Below, in pieces: positions 8,644 through 19,830 of a stretch of DNA of 64,000 bases. Made by a program: the position numbers and the translations under genes. The stretch spans positions 1,150,501 through 1,214,500 of the forward strand of contig NZ_CANNDS010000001.1 of NCBI RefSeq assembly GCF_947503415.1, read 5' to 3'. This stretch comes from an uncultured Tateyamaria sp. GTDB taxonomy: Bacteria; Pseudomonadota; Alphaproteobacteria; Rhodobacterales; Rhodobacteraceae. Each line of letters opens with the position of its first letter. Positions within the stretch are counted from its first letter, which is position 1. The notes under the pieces were generated by a model that was not told the origin of the DNA, did no database searches, and saw only the letters and a list, made by a program, of their open reading frames with translations.

Positions 8644-9327
8644 ATGACCCTTGATTGGCTGTCGCTGCTGCGCGACTTCATCACGCTCTTTGTTGTCATC
8701 GACCCGGTGGGGTCGTTGCCCGTGTTCCTGTTTGCCGTGGCCCACGTCCCCGCTGCGCTGCACCGGCAATTTGCCATTCGGGCCGTGGGAATCGCGGGCA
8801 TCGTCCTCTTTGCCTTTCTGCTCGGTGGCCAGCTTCTGCTGGAGGCGATTGGCCTGCGTCTTGGGTCCTTTCAGATCGCTGGCGGGATCATCCTGTTTCT
8901 CTTTGCGCTCACCATGATCTTTGGCGACGCCAAGTCCACGACCGAGATTGCCGAGGCCGAGCGTGATCACCTTGCGGGCGCGGTGTTCCCCCTTGCCATG
9001 CCGTCCATCGCATCGCCCGGCGCAATGCTTGCTATCGTCGTGCTGACAGACAACAGCACCGAAAGCCTGACGGATCAGGTCGTGACAGCCGGGCTTTTGC
9101 TGTTGGTGCTGATTGTCACTTTGGTGCTGCTGCTGACCGCCACTTACGTCTACCGCCTGATCGGAAATACCGGGGCCAGCGTGATCAGCCGGGTCATGGG
9201 GATCATCCTTGCCACCATTGCCGTCGATTCGGTTCTTGTCGGTCTCGACACACTGCAATTGCTGGACCTTGATGCCGCATTCGAACAACCGGCCACCACC
9301 TCTGTCCTGGCACCACCCACCGAATAG
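8644..9327 (+). CDS. MarC-family integral membrane protein
   Basis: 227 residues with six hydrophobic stretches and the family start DFITLFVVIDPVGSLPVFL; later FALTMIFGDAK and a VFPLAMPSIASPGAMLAIVV segment with the conserved P-IASPGA motif. MarC proteins (PF01914) sit in the inner membrane; their function is not established, and the old link to multiple antibiotic resistance was withdrawn for E. coli MarC. It starts 17 bases after the permease gene and is probably co-transcribed with it. The stop lies 2 bases from the stop of the convergent alkB gene. Confidence 0.9.
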   Translation: MTLDWLSLLRDFITLFVVIDPVGSLPVFLFAVAHVPAALHRQFAIRAVGIAGIVLFAFLLGGQLLLEAIGLRLGSFQIAGGIILFLFALTMIFGDAKSTTEIAEAERDHLAGAVFPLAMPSIASPGAMLAIVVLTDNSTESLTDQVVTAGLLLLVLIVTLVLLLTATYVYRLIGNTGASVISRVMGIILATIAVDSVLVGLDTLQLLDLDAAFEQPATTSVLAPPTE

Positions 9328-9329
9328 AG

Positions 9330-9929
9330 CTAGCGGACCACCCGACACGTCAGGTTGATCCGCCCCCCCTTGGGCAACAGCGACGATGACCCGAACCTGA
9401 TCCGATCCACCCCGTGATAGGTCAGCCGCGCGTCACCGCCCATCACCACCACATCCCCGCTGTCCAGCCACAACGATTCCGTCTTGCCACCGCGCGTCGT
9501 GTTGCCGATGCGGAACAGCCCGGCATCCCCCAATGAGACGGACAGAACCGGCCATTTGAAATCCGCTTCGTCCTTGTCCTGATGCATCCCCATACGCGCG
9601 CCTTCACCATAATAGTTGATCAGGCAGCAATCGGGCGGGTGCTTTACCCCTGTCAATTCATGCCACAGGGTCAGAACGGCATCGGGAATCGGCGGCCAGT
9701 CCACACCGCTCGGATGGGTCGGCGCATATCGGTAGCCGGACCGATCAGCATACCACCCCACCGACCCGGCAGAGGTCATGCGCACGGACATCGGTTTGCC
9801 ATATGGTGTCTCGGGCGAGAACATCGGTGCAGATTCGGCGACATGCCGGATATCGGCCACCAAACCGGCCTGTGCCGCGGCATCCAGATACCCTTTGTAA
9901 ATCTCAAATCCGCGCACAGTCGCGTGCAT
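9330..9929 (-). CDS. alkB: Alpha-ketoglutarate-dependent dioxygenase, AlkB family
   Basis: 199 residues from the ATG at 9929, which has GGGGGAAAAGG before it; a GTG 42 bases further upstream is less likely. AlkB proteins oxidatively remove methyl groups from 1-methyladenine and 3-methylcytosine in DNA or RNA using Fe(II) and 2-oxoglutarate. The iron ligands are visible as HQDKDE (H-x-D) and the distal His in LTYHGVDRI; the 2-oxoglutarate-binding arginines lie in the C-terminal RINLTCR. The CCLINYYGEGARMGMHQDKD stretch is typical. Convergent with marC; divergent from dnaK. Confidence 0.92.
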   Translation of the reverse strand: MHATVRGFEIYKGYLDAAAQAGLVADIRHVAESAPMFSPETPYGKPMSVRMTSAGSVGWYADRSGYRYAPTHPSGVDWPPIPDAVLTLWHELTGVKHPPDCCLINYYGEGARMGMHQDKDEADFKWPVLSVSLGDAGLFRIGNTTRGGKTESLWLDSGDVVVMGGDARLTYHGVDRIRFGSSSLLPKGGRINLTCRVVR

Positions 9930-9985
9930 GGTCCTTTTCCCCCTCAAAATGCGCAAATTTTGCTGTTTCACAGCCCGTCAGAACG

Positions 9986-10014
9986 GTTGCAGCGCACATG
10001 CACCCTCCTTATAT
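9986..10014 (+). promoter_or_regulatory. Candidate RpoH (heat-shock sigma-32) promoter of dnaKJ
   Basis: GTTG at 9986-9989 and CTTATAT at 10008-10014 are separated by 18 bases. This matches the alphaproteobacterial heat-shock pattern CTTG-N17/18-CYTATNT at all but the first position. It is about 110 bases before the dnaK start. No CIRCE inverted repeat is visible, in keeping with sigma-32 rather than HrcA control of dnaKJ. Confidence 0.45.
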
Positions 10015-10123
10015 ACGCCGCAGCGCGCACGAAATCGTGCGCAAAACTATACGTGGCGTCGATGCCGAAACTCGGGTCGCCGCTTCGTGTCATCGCCTTG
10101 AACTGATATGAGGGATCGAAAAT

Positions 10124-12037
<1,914 letters not shown>

Positions 12038-12063
12038 TTTTGGGCCTCAGAGGAACCAATCGC

Positions 12064-12089
12064 GAGGCCGGCCACAACAGGCCGGCCTC
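12064..12089 (+). other. Perfect intercistronic hairpin between dnaK and dnaJ
   Basis: GAGGCCGGCC at 12064-12073 pairs perfectly with GGCCGGCCTC at 12080-12089 around an ACAACA loop. The stem is nearly all G-C and very stable. It has no downstream T-run, so it is not a classic intrinsic terminator. It more likely protects the dnaK 3' end or lowers dnaJ expression relative to dnaK. Confidence 0.7.
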
Positions 12090-12115
12090 AGACGTTCCAG
12101 CAAAGGACATAATCC

Positions 12116-13279
12116 ATGGCAAAACGTGACTATTACGATGTGCTTGGCGTCTCCAAGGGCTCAAGCGCCGACGAGATCAAGAAGGGCTATCGCAAGAAAG
12201 CCAAGGAACTGCACCCGGACCGCAATGCGGACAATCCCAACGCCGAAGCGCAGTTCAAGGAAGCCAACGAAGCCTACGAAGTCCTGAAAGACGCCGACAA
12301 GAAGGCGGCGTATGACCGCTTTGGCCACGCCGCATTCGAAGGCGGCATGGGCGGTGGCGGCGGACGACCCGGTGGTGGCTTTGGCGGCCAGCAGGGGGAC
12401 TTCGGCTCCGCTTTTTCCGACGTGTTCGACGACCTCTTTGGCGACTTCATGGGCGGACAGCGCGGTGGCGGTGGTGGCGGACGGCAACGCGCGTCACGAG
12501 GTTCTGACCTGCGCTACAACCTGCGTGTCTCACTCGAAGACGCATTTGCAGGGCTGCAAAAAACCATCAACGTGCCAACCTCTGTTCAGTGCGAAAACTG
12601 CACTGGCACGGGCGCAGAAGGTGGATCAGAACCCACAACCTGCCCCACATGCTCCGGCATGGGCAAAGTCCGTGCGCAACAGGGCTTTTTCACAGTTGAA
12701 CGCACGTGTCCCACATGCTCCGGCCTTGGCCAGATCATCAAGGACCCGTGCAAGGTCTGCTCCGGCGCGGGCCGTGTCGAAAAAGACCGTGCGTTGTCGG
12801 TGAACATCCCCGCGGGCGTCGAAACCGGCACCCGTATCCGCCTCGCTGGTGAAGGCGAAGCGGGCATGCGCGGCGGACCCTCGGGCGATCTTTATATCTT
12901 CATCGATGTGGCCGATCACAAACTGTTCGAACGCGATGGCACGAACCTGTTCTGCCGCGTTCCGGTCAGCATGGGCACCGCCGCCTTGGGTGGCAGCATC
13001 GAAGTGCCGACCATCGATGGTGGCCGTGGCCGCGTGCAAATCCCCGCAGGATCGCAATCGGGTCGCCAGATGCGCTTGCGCGCCAAAGGCATGCCAGCGC
13101 TGCGCGGTGGTGGGCCGGGCGACATGTTCATCGAACTGGCGGTTGAGACGCCGGTGAACCTGACGGGCCGACAAAAAGAACTGCTGCGCGAATTCGAGGA
13201 ACTCTCGGAAGAGAACAACCCCGAATCCTCCAGCTTCTTCTCATCGGTGAAATCCTTCTGGGATTCGATGAAGGGCTGA
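12116..13279 (+). CDS. dnaJ: Chaperone protein DnaJ (Hsp40, type I)
   Basis: 387 residues. Co-chaperone that stimulates DnaK ATPase. The J domain at 1-70 has the HPD motif in [11 protein letters not shown] Gly/Phe-rich linker follows ([16 protein letters not shown]). The zinc domain shows four CxxCxGxG-type repeats: [24 protein letters not shown] and CKVCSGAG. The C-terminal substrate-binding domain carries the DLYIFIDV and GDMFIEL repeats. It follows dnaK in the same direction and is probably co-transcribed with it. Confidence 0.99.
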   Translation: MAKRDYYDVLGVSKGSSADEIKKGYRKKAKELHPDRNADNPNAEAQFKEANEAYEVLKDADKKAAYDRFGHAAFEGGMGGGGGRPGGGFGGQQGDFGSAFSDVFDDLFGDFMGGQRGGGGGGRQRASRGSDLRYNLRVSLEDAFAGLQKTINVPTSVQCENCTGTGAEGGSEPTTCPTCSGMGKVRAQQGFFTVERTCPTCSGLGQIIKDPCKVCSGAGRVEKDRALSVNIPAGVETGTRIRLAGEGEAGMRGGPSGDLYIFIDVADHKLFERDGTNLFCRVPVSMGTAALGGSIEVPTIDGGRGRVQIPAGSQSGRQMRLRAKGMPALRGGGPGDMFIELAVETPVNLTGRQKELLREFEELSEENNPESSSFFSSVKSFWDSMKG

Positions 13280-13286
13280 AGCATCA

Positions 13287-13314
13287 CGTAGGGCGGATCA
13301 AGATCCGCCTTACG
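13287..13314. repeat. Imperfect palindrome after dnaJ, possible terminator or REP-like element
   Basis: CGTAGGGCGGATC (13287-13299) and GATCCGCCTTACG (13302-13314) form a 13-bp arm pair with one G-T position and a two-base centre. It begins 7 bases after the dnaJ stop. There is no T-run, so if it ends dnaKJ transcription it does so weakly. The symmetric GTAGG...CCTTAC form recalls short interspersed palindromes, but I see no second copy in this window. Confidence 0.45.
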
Positions 13315-13414
13315 CTCCCCCTCCGCAAGTCGGATTTCAGTCCGTCATCGTCGCGGCCTTCATCACGCGACTGACGGACGACCCGTTGCGTAAAACTGCA
13401 AACAATCGCGCGTT

Positions 13415-13460
13415 GGGGGTGCACAGGGGGTGTACGCATGGTGCACGGGGGGTGACACCC
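13415..13460 (+). promoter_or_regulatory. G-run and GTGCAC-repeat region upstream of radC
   Basis: Three G-runs (13415-13419, 13426-13430, 13447-13452), each followed by TG, alternate with GTGCAC (twice) or GTGTAC. The stretch ends with the short inverted pair GGGTG/CACCC. It fills much of the 235-base gap between dnaJ and radC, whose start is about 55 bases downstream. This is a candidate control region; no known regulator site is recognised. Confidence 0.3.
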
Positions 13461-13514
13461 TGTTTTCCGGGTCAAATTAACCCTTCGCTAACCCTGCTCG
13501 GGCACCTTCACGGT

Positions 13515-14264
13515 ATGTCACATTTCGCCGAACAGCCGCTTCCTTTCGACCTTGACGAGGCAACGCCGGTGCCCATTTCCCAAGGGCGCACACCCTCCTA
13601 CATGGCAGACCATCGTAAGCGCCTGCGCGCCCGCTTCATGGACGGCGGTGCCGCTGCCTTGCCCGATTACGAGATGCTGGAACTTGTCCTCTTCCGCGCC
13701 ATCCCCCGACAAGATGTAAAGCCGCTCGCATATGCCCTGATGGCTGAATTTGGGGATTTCAATCGGGTGGTCACCGCCCCCGTCGAACGTCTTCGCGCGT
13801 TCAAGGGTGTGGGTGATGCAGTGATCTGCGAATTGAAGGTGATCGAGGCCGCGGCGCATCGCCTTGCCCGCGCCAAAGTATTGAACAAACAGGTTATTTC
13901 CAGTTGGGACGCGTTGCTGGACTATTGCCACACTACCATGGCGCACCGCGAAACGGAGCAGTTTCGCGTGCTGTACTTGGATCGCAAAAACGTCCTGATC
14001 GCCGACGAAGAACAGGCCAAAGGCACCGTCGATCACGTGCCAGTCTATCCCCGTGAGGTCGCGAAACGAGCGCTGGAACTGAACGCCTCTGCACTCATTC
14101 TTGTGCACAACCATCCATCAGGTGATCCGACGCCCAGCCAGTCAGATATCGACATGACGGAAAAGATGGAAATGGCCTGCTCCGCGCTGGGGATTACGGT
14201 ACATGACCACCTGATTGTCGGGAAAAGCCGCGAGTTGAGCTTCAAGTCCGAAGGATACCTCTAG
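13515..14264 (+). CDS. radC: RadC-family JAB/MPN domain protein
   Basis: 249 residues from the ATG at 13515; an in-frame start at 13386 would add 43 low-complexity residues across the G-rich upstream region and is rejected. An N-terminal helix-hairpin-helix-like part (residues 50-115, RLRAFKGVGDAVICELKVIE) precedes the JAMM metalloprotease-like domain with HNHPSGDPTPSQSD (His198, His200, Asp211). RadC proteins are widespread; despite the name, a DNA-repair role is not established. The stop codon shares a CTAG with the stop of the convergent gene. Confidence 0.92.
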   Translation: MSHFAEQPLPFDLDEATPVPISQGRTPSYMADHRKRLRARFMDGGAAALPDYEMLELVLFRAIPRQDVKPLAYALMAEFGDFNRVVTAPVERLRAFKGVGDAVICELKVIEAAAHRLARAKVLNKQVISSWDALLDYCHTTMAHRETEQFRVLYLDRKNVLIADEEQAKGTVDHVPVYPREVAKRALELNASALILVHNHPSGDPTPSQSDIDMTEKMEMACSALGITVHDHLIVGKSRELSFKSEGYL

Positions 14265-15814
14265 CGCACCCACACCTCGACCCGCCGATTGGCCTGCCGC
14301 CCCCACGCGCTGTCATCACACGCCATCGGCAACGCCTCTCCAAACGCATCTACACCCATTTGAATTCGTTCAAAATTTGCCGTCGGCGCAGCCGATTCGA
14401 TCGCGCGGCGCACTGCTTCGGCCCGGCGCAGTGCTATGTCCCTATTGGCTGTTGCGGGCCCATCCCCATCGCTGAAGCCCGCGAGCAAAATCTGCCGCGC
14501 ATCGTACTTTCCCTGCTCGATCGCTCGGGCCAATTGTTGAACGTTGGATCGTGACTGGGCGTCCAACCGCACCGACCCTGCCTCGAAGCGGAAGGACGTT
14601 GTCAAACGCGCCATCCCATAGAGCGTGCGGGTCATTCGCTGCAATTCTTCCAGCGATACCTCTGGCCCGGCGGACGTCACTGCGTTGGCAAAGCGGTATC
14701 CTTGATCATTGATCGACACCTCTTCCGGTGCTTGATCGACAAAGCCCGCCCGGCGGATGACCACTTGCGCCGATGGACCGCGGGTGAAGGCCAAAAACTC
14801 TCGTCCAATCTTGGGCAAACGTCGTGCCGGCAGGTACAGGAACATCGGCGCGGTCAACGGATAGTCTTCGGTCTTGATCGTCTCCCGCCCCGCCGACAAC
14901 GAAAAGCCGCATGGCCCTGTCAAAGTAAGCGCGCGTGTGTTGCCGGTATCGGCAAAGCTTGCAATCCCAATGGCGAAAGGGTCGGTCAGAACAGCATCAA
15001 CCACATCAAGCCCACGCGCATGACGCACGATACCGTCGGCAAATGCCGTGCGCGCAGGTCCCATGATGTCGTCTTCAACCGACTGTCCAAGTCCCGTGCG
15101 CAGCCCGGGCAAATGCATTGAAATCGGGGCATCCGCACCGCCGAGGGCGGCCCAATTGGTGATCCGACCCGCGAAAACGGCGGCCAGATCTTGTGGAGAT
15201 ATTCGATCAATCGGATTGGACGGCGCCACAATCGGCACCATCGCGTCCAGCGCCAGCACACGGCTGCGGTTGGCTTCGGTCATGTCGCCCATCCCAGCGT
15301 CGCGGGCCAGTTGCCGTTCATCCGGGCGAATCTCTCGCAACGCCATGACAATATCCGCGTCATTGGCAAGCAGATCCGCAAACCCCTCATCCGTCGTGGA
15401 AACATGGAAGAAGAACAAAGCGACCGGTTTGTCTGTCAGAGTATCGGTCAACTCATAGATAAAGTTCCGTGCGTCTACATCCCGACGCTCCGCCTTGTAA
15501 TTGTTGCGCAGCGCAAAGCCTTCGATCAGGGCGGGCAGCAGAACAGATCCCATGGTGGCGGACCCCGACACGCTGATCTCGGCCACGAAATCCTGCAGAT
15601 TGGGGCACGCAGGTCCATCACACAGCACACCGGATCCATCCACGGTCAATTCGCCGTAGACGGTTTCAATCCGGTAAAACTCGCCATCGAACCCCAGAAG
15701 TGTCCCGCTCAGTTCCACCTGCCCGTCGGGCGAAGTGAGCGTGACGTCTTGGGCAAAAGACGCGATCCCCCAAAAAGAAAGTGCGGCGAAAATCGCCGCA
15801 CGTATCCAAGCCAT
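14261..15814 (-). CDS. Exported phosphate-binding-protein-like/OmpA fusion protein
   Basis: 517 residues. A signal peptide (MAWIRAAIFAALSFWGIASFA) is followed by a short unknown region, then a PstS-like type 2 periplasmic-binding domain at about 85-345 (ISVSGSATMGSVLLPALIEG, the ALDAMVPIVAPSNP segment, ISPQDLAAVFAGRITNWAAL). An OmpA-like peptidoglycan-binding domain follows at about 400-517 (ILLAGFSDGDGPATANRDIA, with final GRQANRRVEVWV). The fusion suggests a periplasmic sensor or scavenger tied to the cell wall. It lacks neighbouring pst transport genes. Its stop overlaps radC's; 21 bases upstream ends the unknown protein gene, so the two are probably co-transcribed. Confidence 0.85.
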   Translation of the reverse strand: MAWIRAAIFAALSFWGIASFAQDVTLTSPDGQVELSGTLLGFDGEFYRIETVYGELTVDGSGVLCDGPACPNLQDFVAEISVSGSATMGSVLLPALIEGFALRNNYKAERRDVDARNFIYELTDTLTDKPVALFFFHVSTTDEGFADLLANDADIVMALREIRPDERQLARDAGMGDMTEANRSRVLALDAMVPIVAPSNPIDRISPQDLAAVFAGRITNWAALGGADAPISMHLPGLRTGLGQSVEDDIMGPARTAFADGIVRHARGLDVVDAVLTDPFAIGIASFADTGNTRALTLTGPCGFSLSAGRETIKTEDYPLTAPMFLYLPARRLPKIGREFLAFTRGPSAQVVIRRAGFVDQAPEEVSINDQGYRFANAVTSAGPEVSLEELQRMTRTLYGMARLTTSFRFEAGSVRLDAQSRSNVQQLARAIEQGKYDARQILLAGFSDGDGPATANRDIALRRAEAVRRAIESAAPTANFERIQMGVDAFGEALPMACDDSAWGRQANRRVEVWVR

Positions 15815-15835
15815 ATGAAGCCTATTTCGCAGCGG

Positions 15836-16846
15836 TCAGTTGCTGGCGACTTTCAGGTCTGCGACGAGATTGTTCAACACCAGAAAACTACCAATCGCAT
15901 CACAACCAGGCACTGCGAGGGTCAAATCCTGAGTTTTTATCACCCCACCATCCATCATTTCGAGTGACTGTGCTTCAACCTCGAGACCGCAATTGCTTTC
16001 GGTGACCTCTGCCTCGACGCTCAGATCGATGGTCCCATCCTGTGCCGATATCCCGGATGGAAAGGTATAAACCTCGGCCATCAATGGCTCCGCAGATTGC
16101 GTGTCGCCAAGGCGCATGATGTACCCATTGTTGCCTTGGGTCATCCCCTCGGCATTTTGCGCAATGCCCGACCAGACGTGACCATCTTGGCCGTAGTCAG
16201 CACCGAATTCTCGGGCATGCAATTCAAAACCAGCCCGTCCACGCCATTGGATCGTGGTACGGTCATATCGCTCCAACTCCGGCACAGTTGTCTGGGCCAC
16301 TGCCCCGTCGCCATTTGAAAAAGCCATGATGAACACGGCCTGCTCGGTCAATGCAGGGACAATCACATTCAAACTGCCGGTCGCGTTTGTGGTCTCAGTG
16401 AACATCATGCCGTTATGGTGGACGGTCAGGCGCTCGTTGGCGGCACACGGCGCGGCCAACGTCAAAGCCACCATCGCCGCAGGGGCGTTTTGCGCATCCG
16501 CAACAATCCTGCAGCTTTCGGCCCGTGGCAAAACATCCGAGGCATCTGGCATTTTCGCCGAAGCCGGGGCTGACACCCGATGCACGCCTCTGTCCGTTTG
16601 TGGCACCGGTACTGGCATCGCCTCGCTCGCGGATGTCAGTTCGATTTCTTGAACCTCAAGCAGCACATCCGCGCTTGAAGTCCCGCTTAGCTGTTCGTCA
16701 TCCGGCGTCGGTGCGGCAACAGCGGAAGGTCGAGCCGCCTCACCATATCTTTCTTTTGCTGCTTCGCTGCTCTGCATGACAAAACCAACACCCACAGCAA
16801 TAGCCAACGTCCCGACCGCTGTCGCGATCTCTTTTATATGTCGCAT
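15836..16846 (-). CDS. Membrane-anchored protein of unknown function next to secA
   Basis: 336 residues, not recognised as a characterised family; similar genes in this position in Rhodobacterales are sometimes labelled 'translocase' only because secA adjoins. One N-terminal membrane segment (about 8-25, IATAVGTLAIAVGVGFVM) suggests an inner-membrane anchor or uncleaved signal, followed by a Pro/Ala/Ser-rich linker to about 95. The rest is a predicted periplasmic beta-rich domain with cysteines in ESCRIV, APCAAN, ESNCGLEV and VPGCDAIG, an even number that could form disulfides. It is read toward, and probably with, the phosphate-binding/OmpA gene. It starts 107 bases downstream of secA on the same strand. 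Confidence 0.75.
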   Translation of the reverse strand: MRHIKEIATAVGTLAIAVGVGFVMQSSEAAKERYGEAARPSAVAAPTPDDEQLSGTSSADVLLEVQEIELTSASEAMPVPVPQTDRGVHRVSAPASAKMPDASDVLPRAESCRIVADAQNAPAAMVALTLAAPCAANERLTVHHNGMMFTETTNATGSLNVIVPALTEQAVFIMAFSNGDGAVAQTTVPELERYDRTTIQWRGRAGFELHAREFGADYGQDGHVWSGIAQNAEGMTQGNNGYIMRLGDTQSAEPLMAEVYTFPSGISAQDGTIDLSVEAEVTESNCGLEVEAQSLEMMDGGVIKTQDLTLAVPGCDAIGSFLVLNNLVADLKVASN

Positions 16847-16953
16847 CGTCCCATTCCCTTCCCACGGATTGGTTCAGGTTGGGAATCGCACAACAAGCGG
16901 GCCGGGTTATGACCGGCTTTGGGAGTCTTTGAGGCAGGATTGCGGCGGCTGGA

Positions 16954-19653
16954 TCAGACCAGCGCGCCGTGACAGTGTTTGAACTTCTTGCCAGAGCCAC
17001 ATGGGCACTGCTCGTTCCGACCCGGATTGCCCCACGTGCTTTGATCGTTTTCGTCAAAGCCGTTTTCGACCGCTTCGGCCGTTGGTGCCGGCGGGGCGTT
17101 GGTTTCGGCAGCGTCTACAACCTGCTGTTGCTGCGCATTCATTTGCGCCAACATTTGGGCACGTTCTTCGTCTGTCAGCGGACGAATGCGGGACAGTTTA
17201 TTGGTCACCTCGGTCCGTAGGCTTTCCAGCATGGATTCAAACAGCTGGAACGACTCGTTCTTGTACTCGTTCAGCGGATCGCGCTGCGCATACCCGCGGA
17301 AACCAACGACAGACCGCAAATGTTCGAGCGTCAGCAGGTGTTCCCGCCATTTGCCGTCGATGGCCTGCAAGATCAGCTGCTTTTCGATGCTGCGCATATT
17401 CTCTTCGCCAAAGGCTTTGGCCTTTTCCGCGAGCATTTTATCGCTGGCTTCAATGAGGCGTTCGCGGATCTGTTCGTCATCCACGCCTTCTTCTTCACAC
17501 CATGCGATCACAGGCACATCCAGGCCAAGGTGTTCGATGACATCCGCATACAAACCGTGCGTATCCCACTGATCGGCATAGCTGTTGGCGGGCATGTATT
17601 GGTCGATCAGGTCATCGACCACCTCGTCACGCATGTCAGATGTGATTTCCGACAGGTCTTCGGCTTCCATGATCTCGCGGCGCTGGTTGAAGATCACTTT
17701 GCGCTGGTCGTTCATAACGTCATCGAATTTCAGCAATTGCTTGCGGATATCGAAGTTGCGCCCTTCGACCTTGGCCTGCGCACGTTCAAGGGACTTGTTG
17801 ACCCATGGGTGAACGATGGCTTCGCCTTCTTCCATGCCGAGGGTCTTGAGGACCTTGTCCAGGCGGTCCGACCCAAAGATGCGCATCAGGTCATCTTCAA
17901 GGCTCAGGTAGAACGACGTACGACCGGGGTCACCCTGACGGCCCGACCGGCCGCGCAACTGGTTGTCGATCCTGCGGCTTTCGTGCCGTTCAGAGGCGAG
18001 AACAAACAATCCGCCCGCGGCCAGCACTTTCTGCTTCTCATCTTCATGCTCGGCTTCGATCCGTTTGCGCGTCTCTTCGGGATCGACCTCCGGATCAGCC
18101 GTGATTGCTTCGAGAACCTTCAATTCGACATTGCCGCCAAGCTGAATGTCCGTGCCACGACCCGCCATGTTTGTTGCGATTGTCACCGCACCGTACTTGC
18201 CCGCATCCGCGATAATCTGCGCTTCCTGCTCGTGCTGGCGCGCGTTCAGAACGTTGTGGGGGATTTCTTCCGCTTGCAGCAGGGAGGAAAACATCTCTGA
18301 CTTGTCGATGGAGGTCGTGCCGACCAGAACCGGCTGCCCCCTTTCGTGGGCCGCCTTGATCTCTTGGACCATGGCCTGATATTTTTCCTGACCGGTGCGG
18401 AACACCTGATCGTCCTCATCAACACGCGCGATGGGTTTGTTCGTTGGCACCTCGACAACGCCAAGGCCGTAGATGGCACCGAACTCTTCCGCCTCGGTCG
18501 CAGCGGTCCCGGTCATGCCCGCCAGTTTGTTGTACAGGCGGAAGTAGTTCTGGAACGTGACCGACGCGAGGGTCTGGTTCTCAGGCTGGATCTTCACGTC
18601 TTCCTTGGCCTCGATGGCCTGATGCAGACCGTCGGACAAACGACGCCCCGCCATCATGCGCCCGGTGAATTCGTCGATCAGGACAACTTCGCCATCCCGG
18701 ACGATGTAATCCTTGTCCTTCGTGAACAGCTTGTGCGCGCGCAGTCCCTGATTCACGTGGTGCACGATGGACGTGCTTTCGGGATCGTAAAGCGACGCGC
18801 CTTCTTCGATCAGACCGCGTACCCGCAACTGCTCTTCAAGAAACTCGTTGCCTTCATCGGTGAAGGTCACGTTTTTCTGTTTCTCGTCGAGGGTAAAGTG
18901 ATCGTCCTCGATCAACGGGATGATCCCGTCGATGGTCACATACATCTCGGACCGGTCAGCCAATGGGCCGGAAATGATCAACGGTGTCCGTGCTTCGTCG
19001 ATCAGGATGCTGTCGACCTCGTCCACGATAGCGTAGTTGTGGCCGCGCTGAACCATATCCTCGATCGTGGGCTTCATGTTGTCGCGCAGGTAGTCAAAGC
19101 CAAGTTCGTTGTTCGTGGCATAGGTCACGTCGCAGGCATACGCCTCGCGCTTGGAGTCTTCGTCCATACCCGCAATGGCGACGCCGGTTGTCAGGCCAAG
19201 GGCGGAAAATACCTTGCCCATCCATTCCGCGTCACGCTGCACGAGGTAATCGTTCACGGTCACGACATGGACACCGTCGCCCGTCAAAGCGTTCAGGTAG
19301 GTGGCAAAGGTCGCGGTCAGGGTCTTACCCTCGCCGGTCTTCTGCTCGGCAATGTTGCCCTGATGCAGGAAAATGGCACCCAACAACTGCGTGTCATAGG
19401 CCCGCAAACCCAATGTGCGCTTGGCAGCCTCGCGACAGTTGGCAAAGGCTTCAGGCAAAAGGTCATCAAGGCTCTCGCCGCCTATGGCACGTTCGGCCAG
19501 TGATTGGGTCTTTTCCTGAAGGCCCTCGTCGCTCAGCGCTTCGAATTCCGGCTCAAGTGCGTTGATCTTTTCGACCAGCGGACGCGCTCCCTTGACCTTG
19601 CGATCATTGGGTGTGCCAAACACCTTCTTGGTGAGGGTTCCGAAACCGAGCAT
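16954..19653 (-). CDS. secA: Preprotein translocase ATPase subunit SecA
   Basis: 899 residues, typical. ATP-driven motor that pushes unfolded preproteins through SecYEG at the inner membrane. Visible: [20 protein letters not shown] with the GEGKT Walker A (about 100), the [24 protein letters not shown]-type site, [16 protein letters not shown] in the second nucleotide domain and [18 protein letters not shown]. The C-terminal zinc motif [14 protein letters not shown] (SecB/ribosome binding) is intact. A GGAGA site precedes the ATG. It is divergent from the parvulin gene. Confidence 0.99.
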   Translation of the reverse strand: MLGFGTLTKKVFGTPNDRKVKGARPLVEKINALEPEFEALSDEGLQEKTQSLAERAIGGESLDDLLPEAFANCREAAKRTLGLRAYDTQLLGAIFLHQGNIAEQKTGEGKTLTATFATYLNALTGDGVHVVTVNDYLVQRDAEWMGKVFSALGLTTGVAIAGMDEDSKREAYACDVTYATNNELGFDYLRDNMKPTIEDMVQRGHNYAIVDEVDSILIDEARTPLIISGPLADRSEMYVTIDGIIPLIEDDHFTLDEKQKNVTFTDEGNEFLEEQLRVRGLIEEGASLYDPESTSIVHHVNQGLRAHKLFTKDKDYIVRDGEVVLIDEFTGRMMAGRRLSDGLHQAIEAKEDVKIQPENQTLASVTFQNYFRLYNKLAGMTGTAATEAEEFGAIYGLGVVEVPTNKPIARVDEDDQVFRTGQEKYQAMVQEIKAAHERGQPVLVGTTSIDKSEMFSSLLQAEEIPHNVLNARQHEQEAQIIADAGKYGAVTIATNMAGRGTDIQLGGNVELKVLEAITADPEVDPEETRKRIEAEHEDEKQKVLAAGGLFVLASERHESRRIDNQLRGRSGRQGDPGRTSFYLSLEDDLMRIFGSDRLDKVLKTLGMEEGEAIVHPWVNKSLERAQAKVEGRNFDIRKQLLKFDDVMNDQRKVIFNQRREIMEAEDLSEITSDMRDEVVDDLIDQYMPANSYADQWDTHGLYADVIEHLGLDVPVIAWCEEEGVDDEQIRERLIEASDKMLAEKAKAFGEENMRSIEKQLILQAIDGKWREHLLTLEHLRSVVGFRGYAQRDPLNEYKNESFQLFESMLESLRTEVTNKLSRIRPLTDEERAQMLAQMNAQQQQVVDAAETNAPPAPTAEAVENGFDENDQSTWGNPGRNEQCPCGSGKKFKHCHGALV

Positions 19654-19830
19654 GCGTTCTCCAGCCGATCAATTATGTTCATGCAGCAACTGCTTGCCGG
19701 GCGCGCGCCAAGCCCATAGATACGGTGGGCGAAAACCGGCCCGGGCCGCGTCCATAGGGCGATGTAAGGGTCACGAGAAACCGTGTCAATGCGCGCCCCG
19801 GGACGGGCGCCGAAGCCCAAGGACTGTTCC

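Noticed and set aside
16900-16930. Hairpin GCCGG...CCGGC as a terminator between secA and the unknown gene
   Set aside because: The stem is only 5 bp and has no T-run on the minus strand, the direction of both genes.
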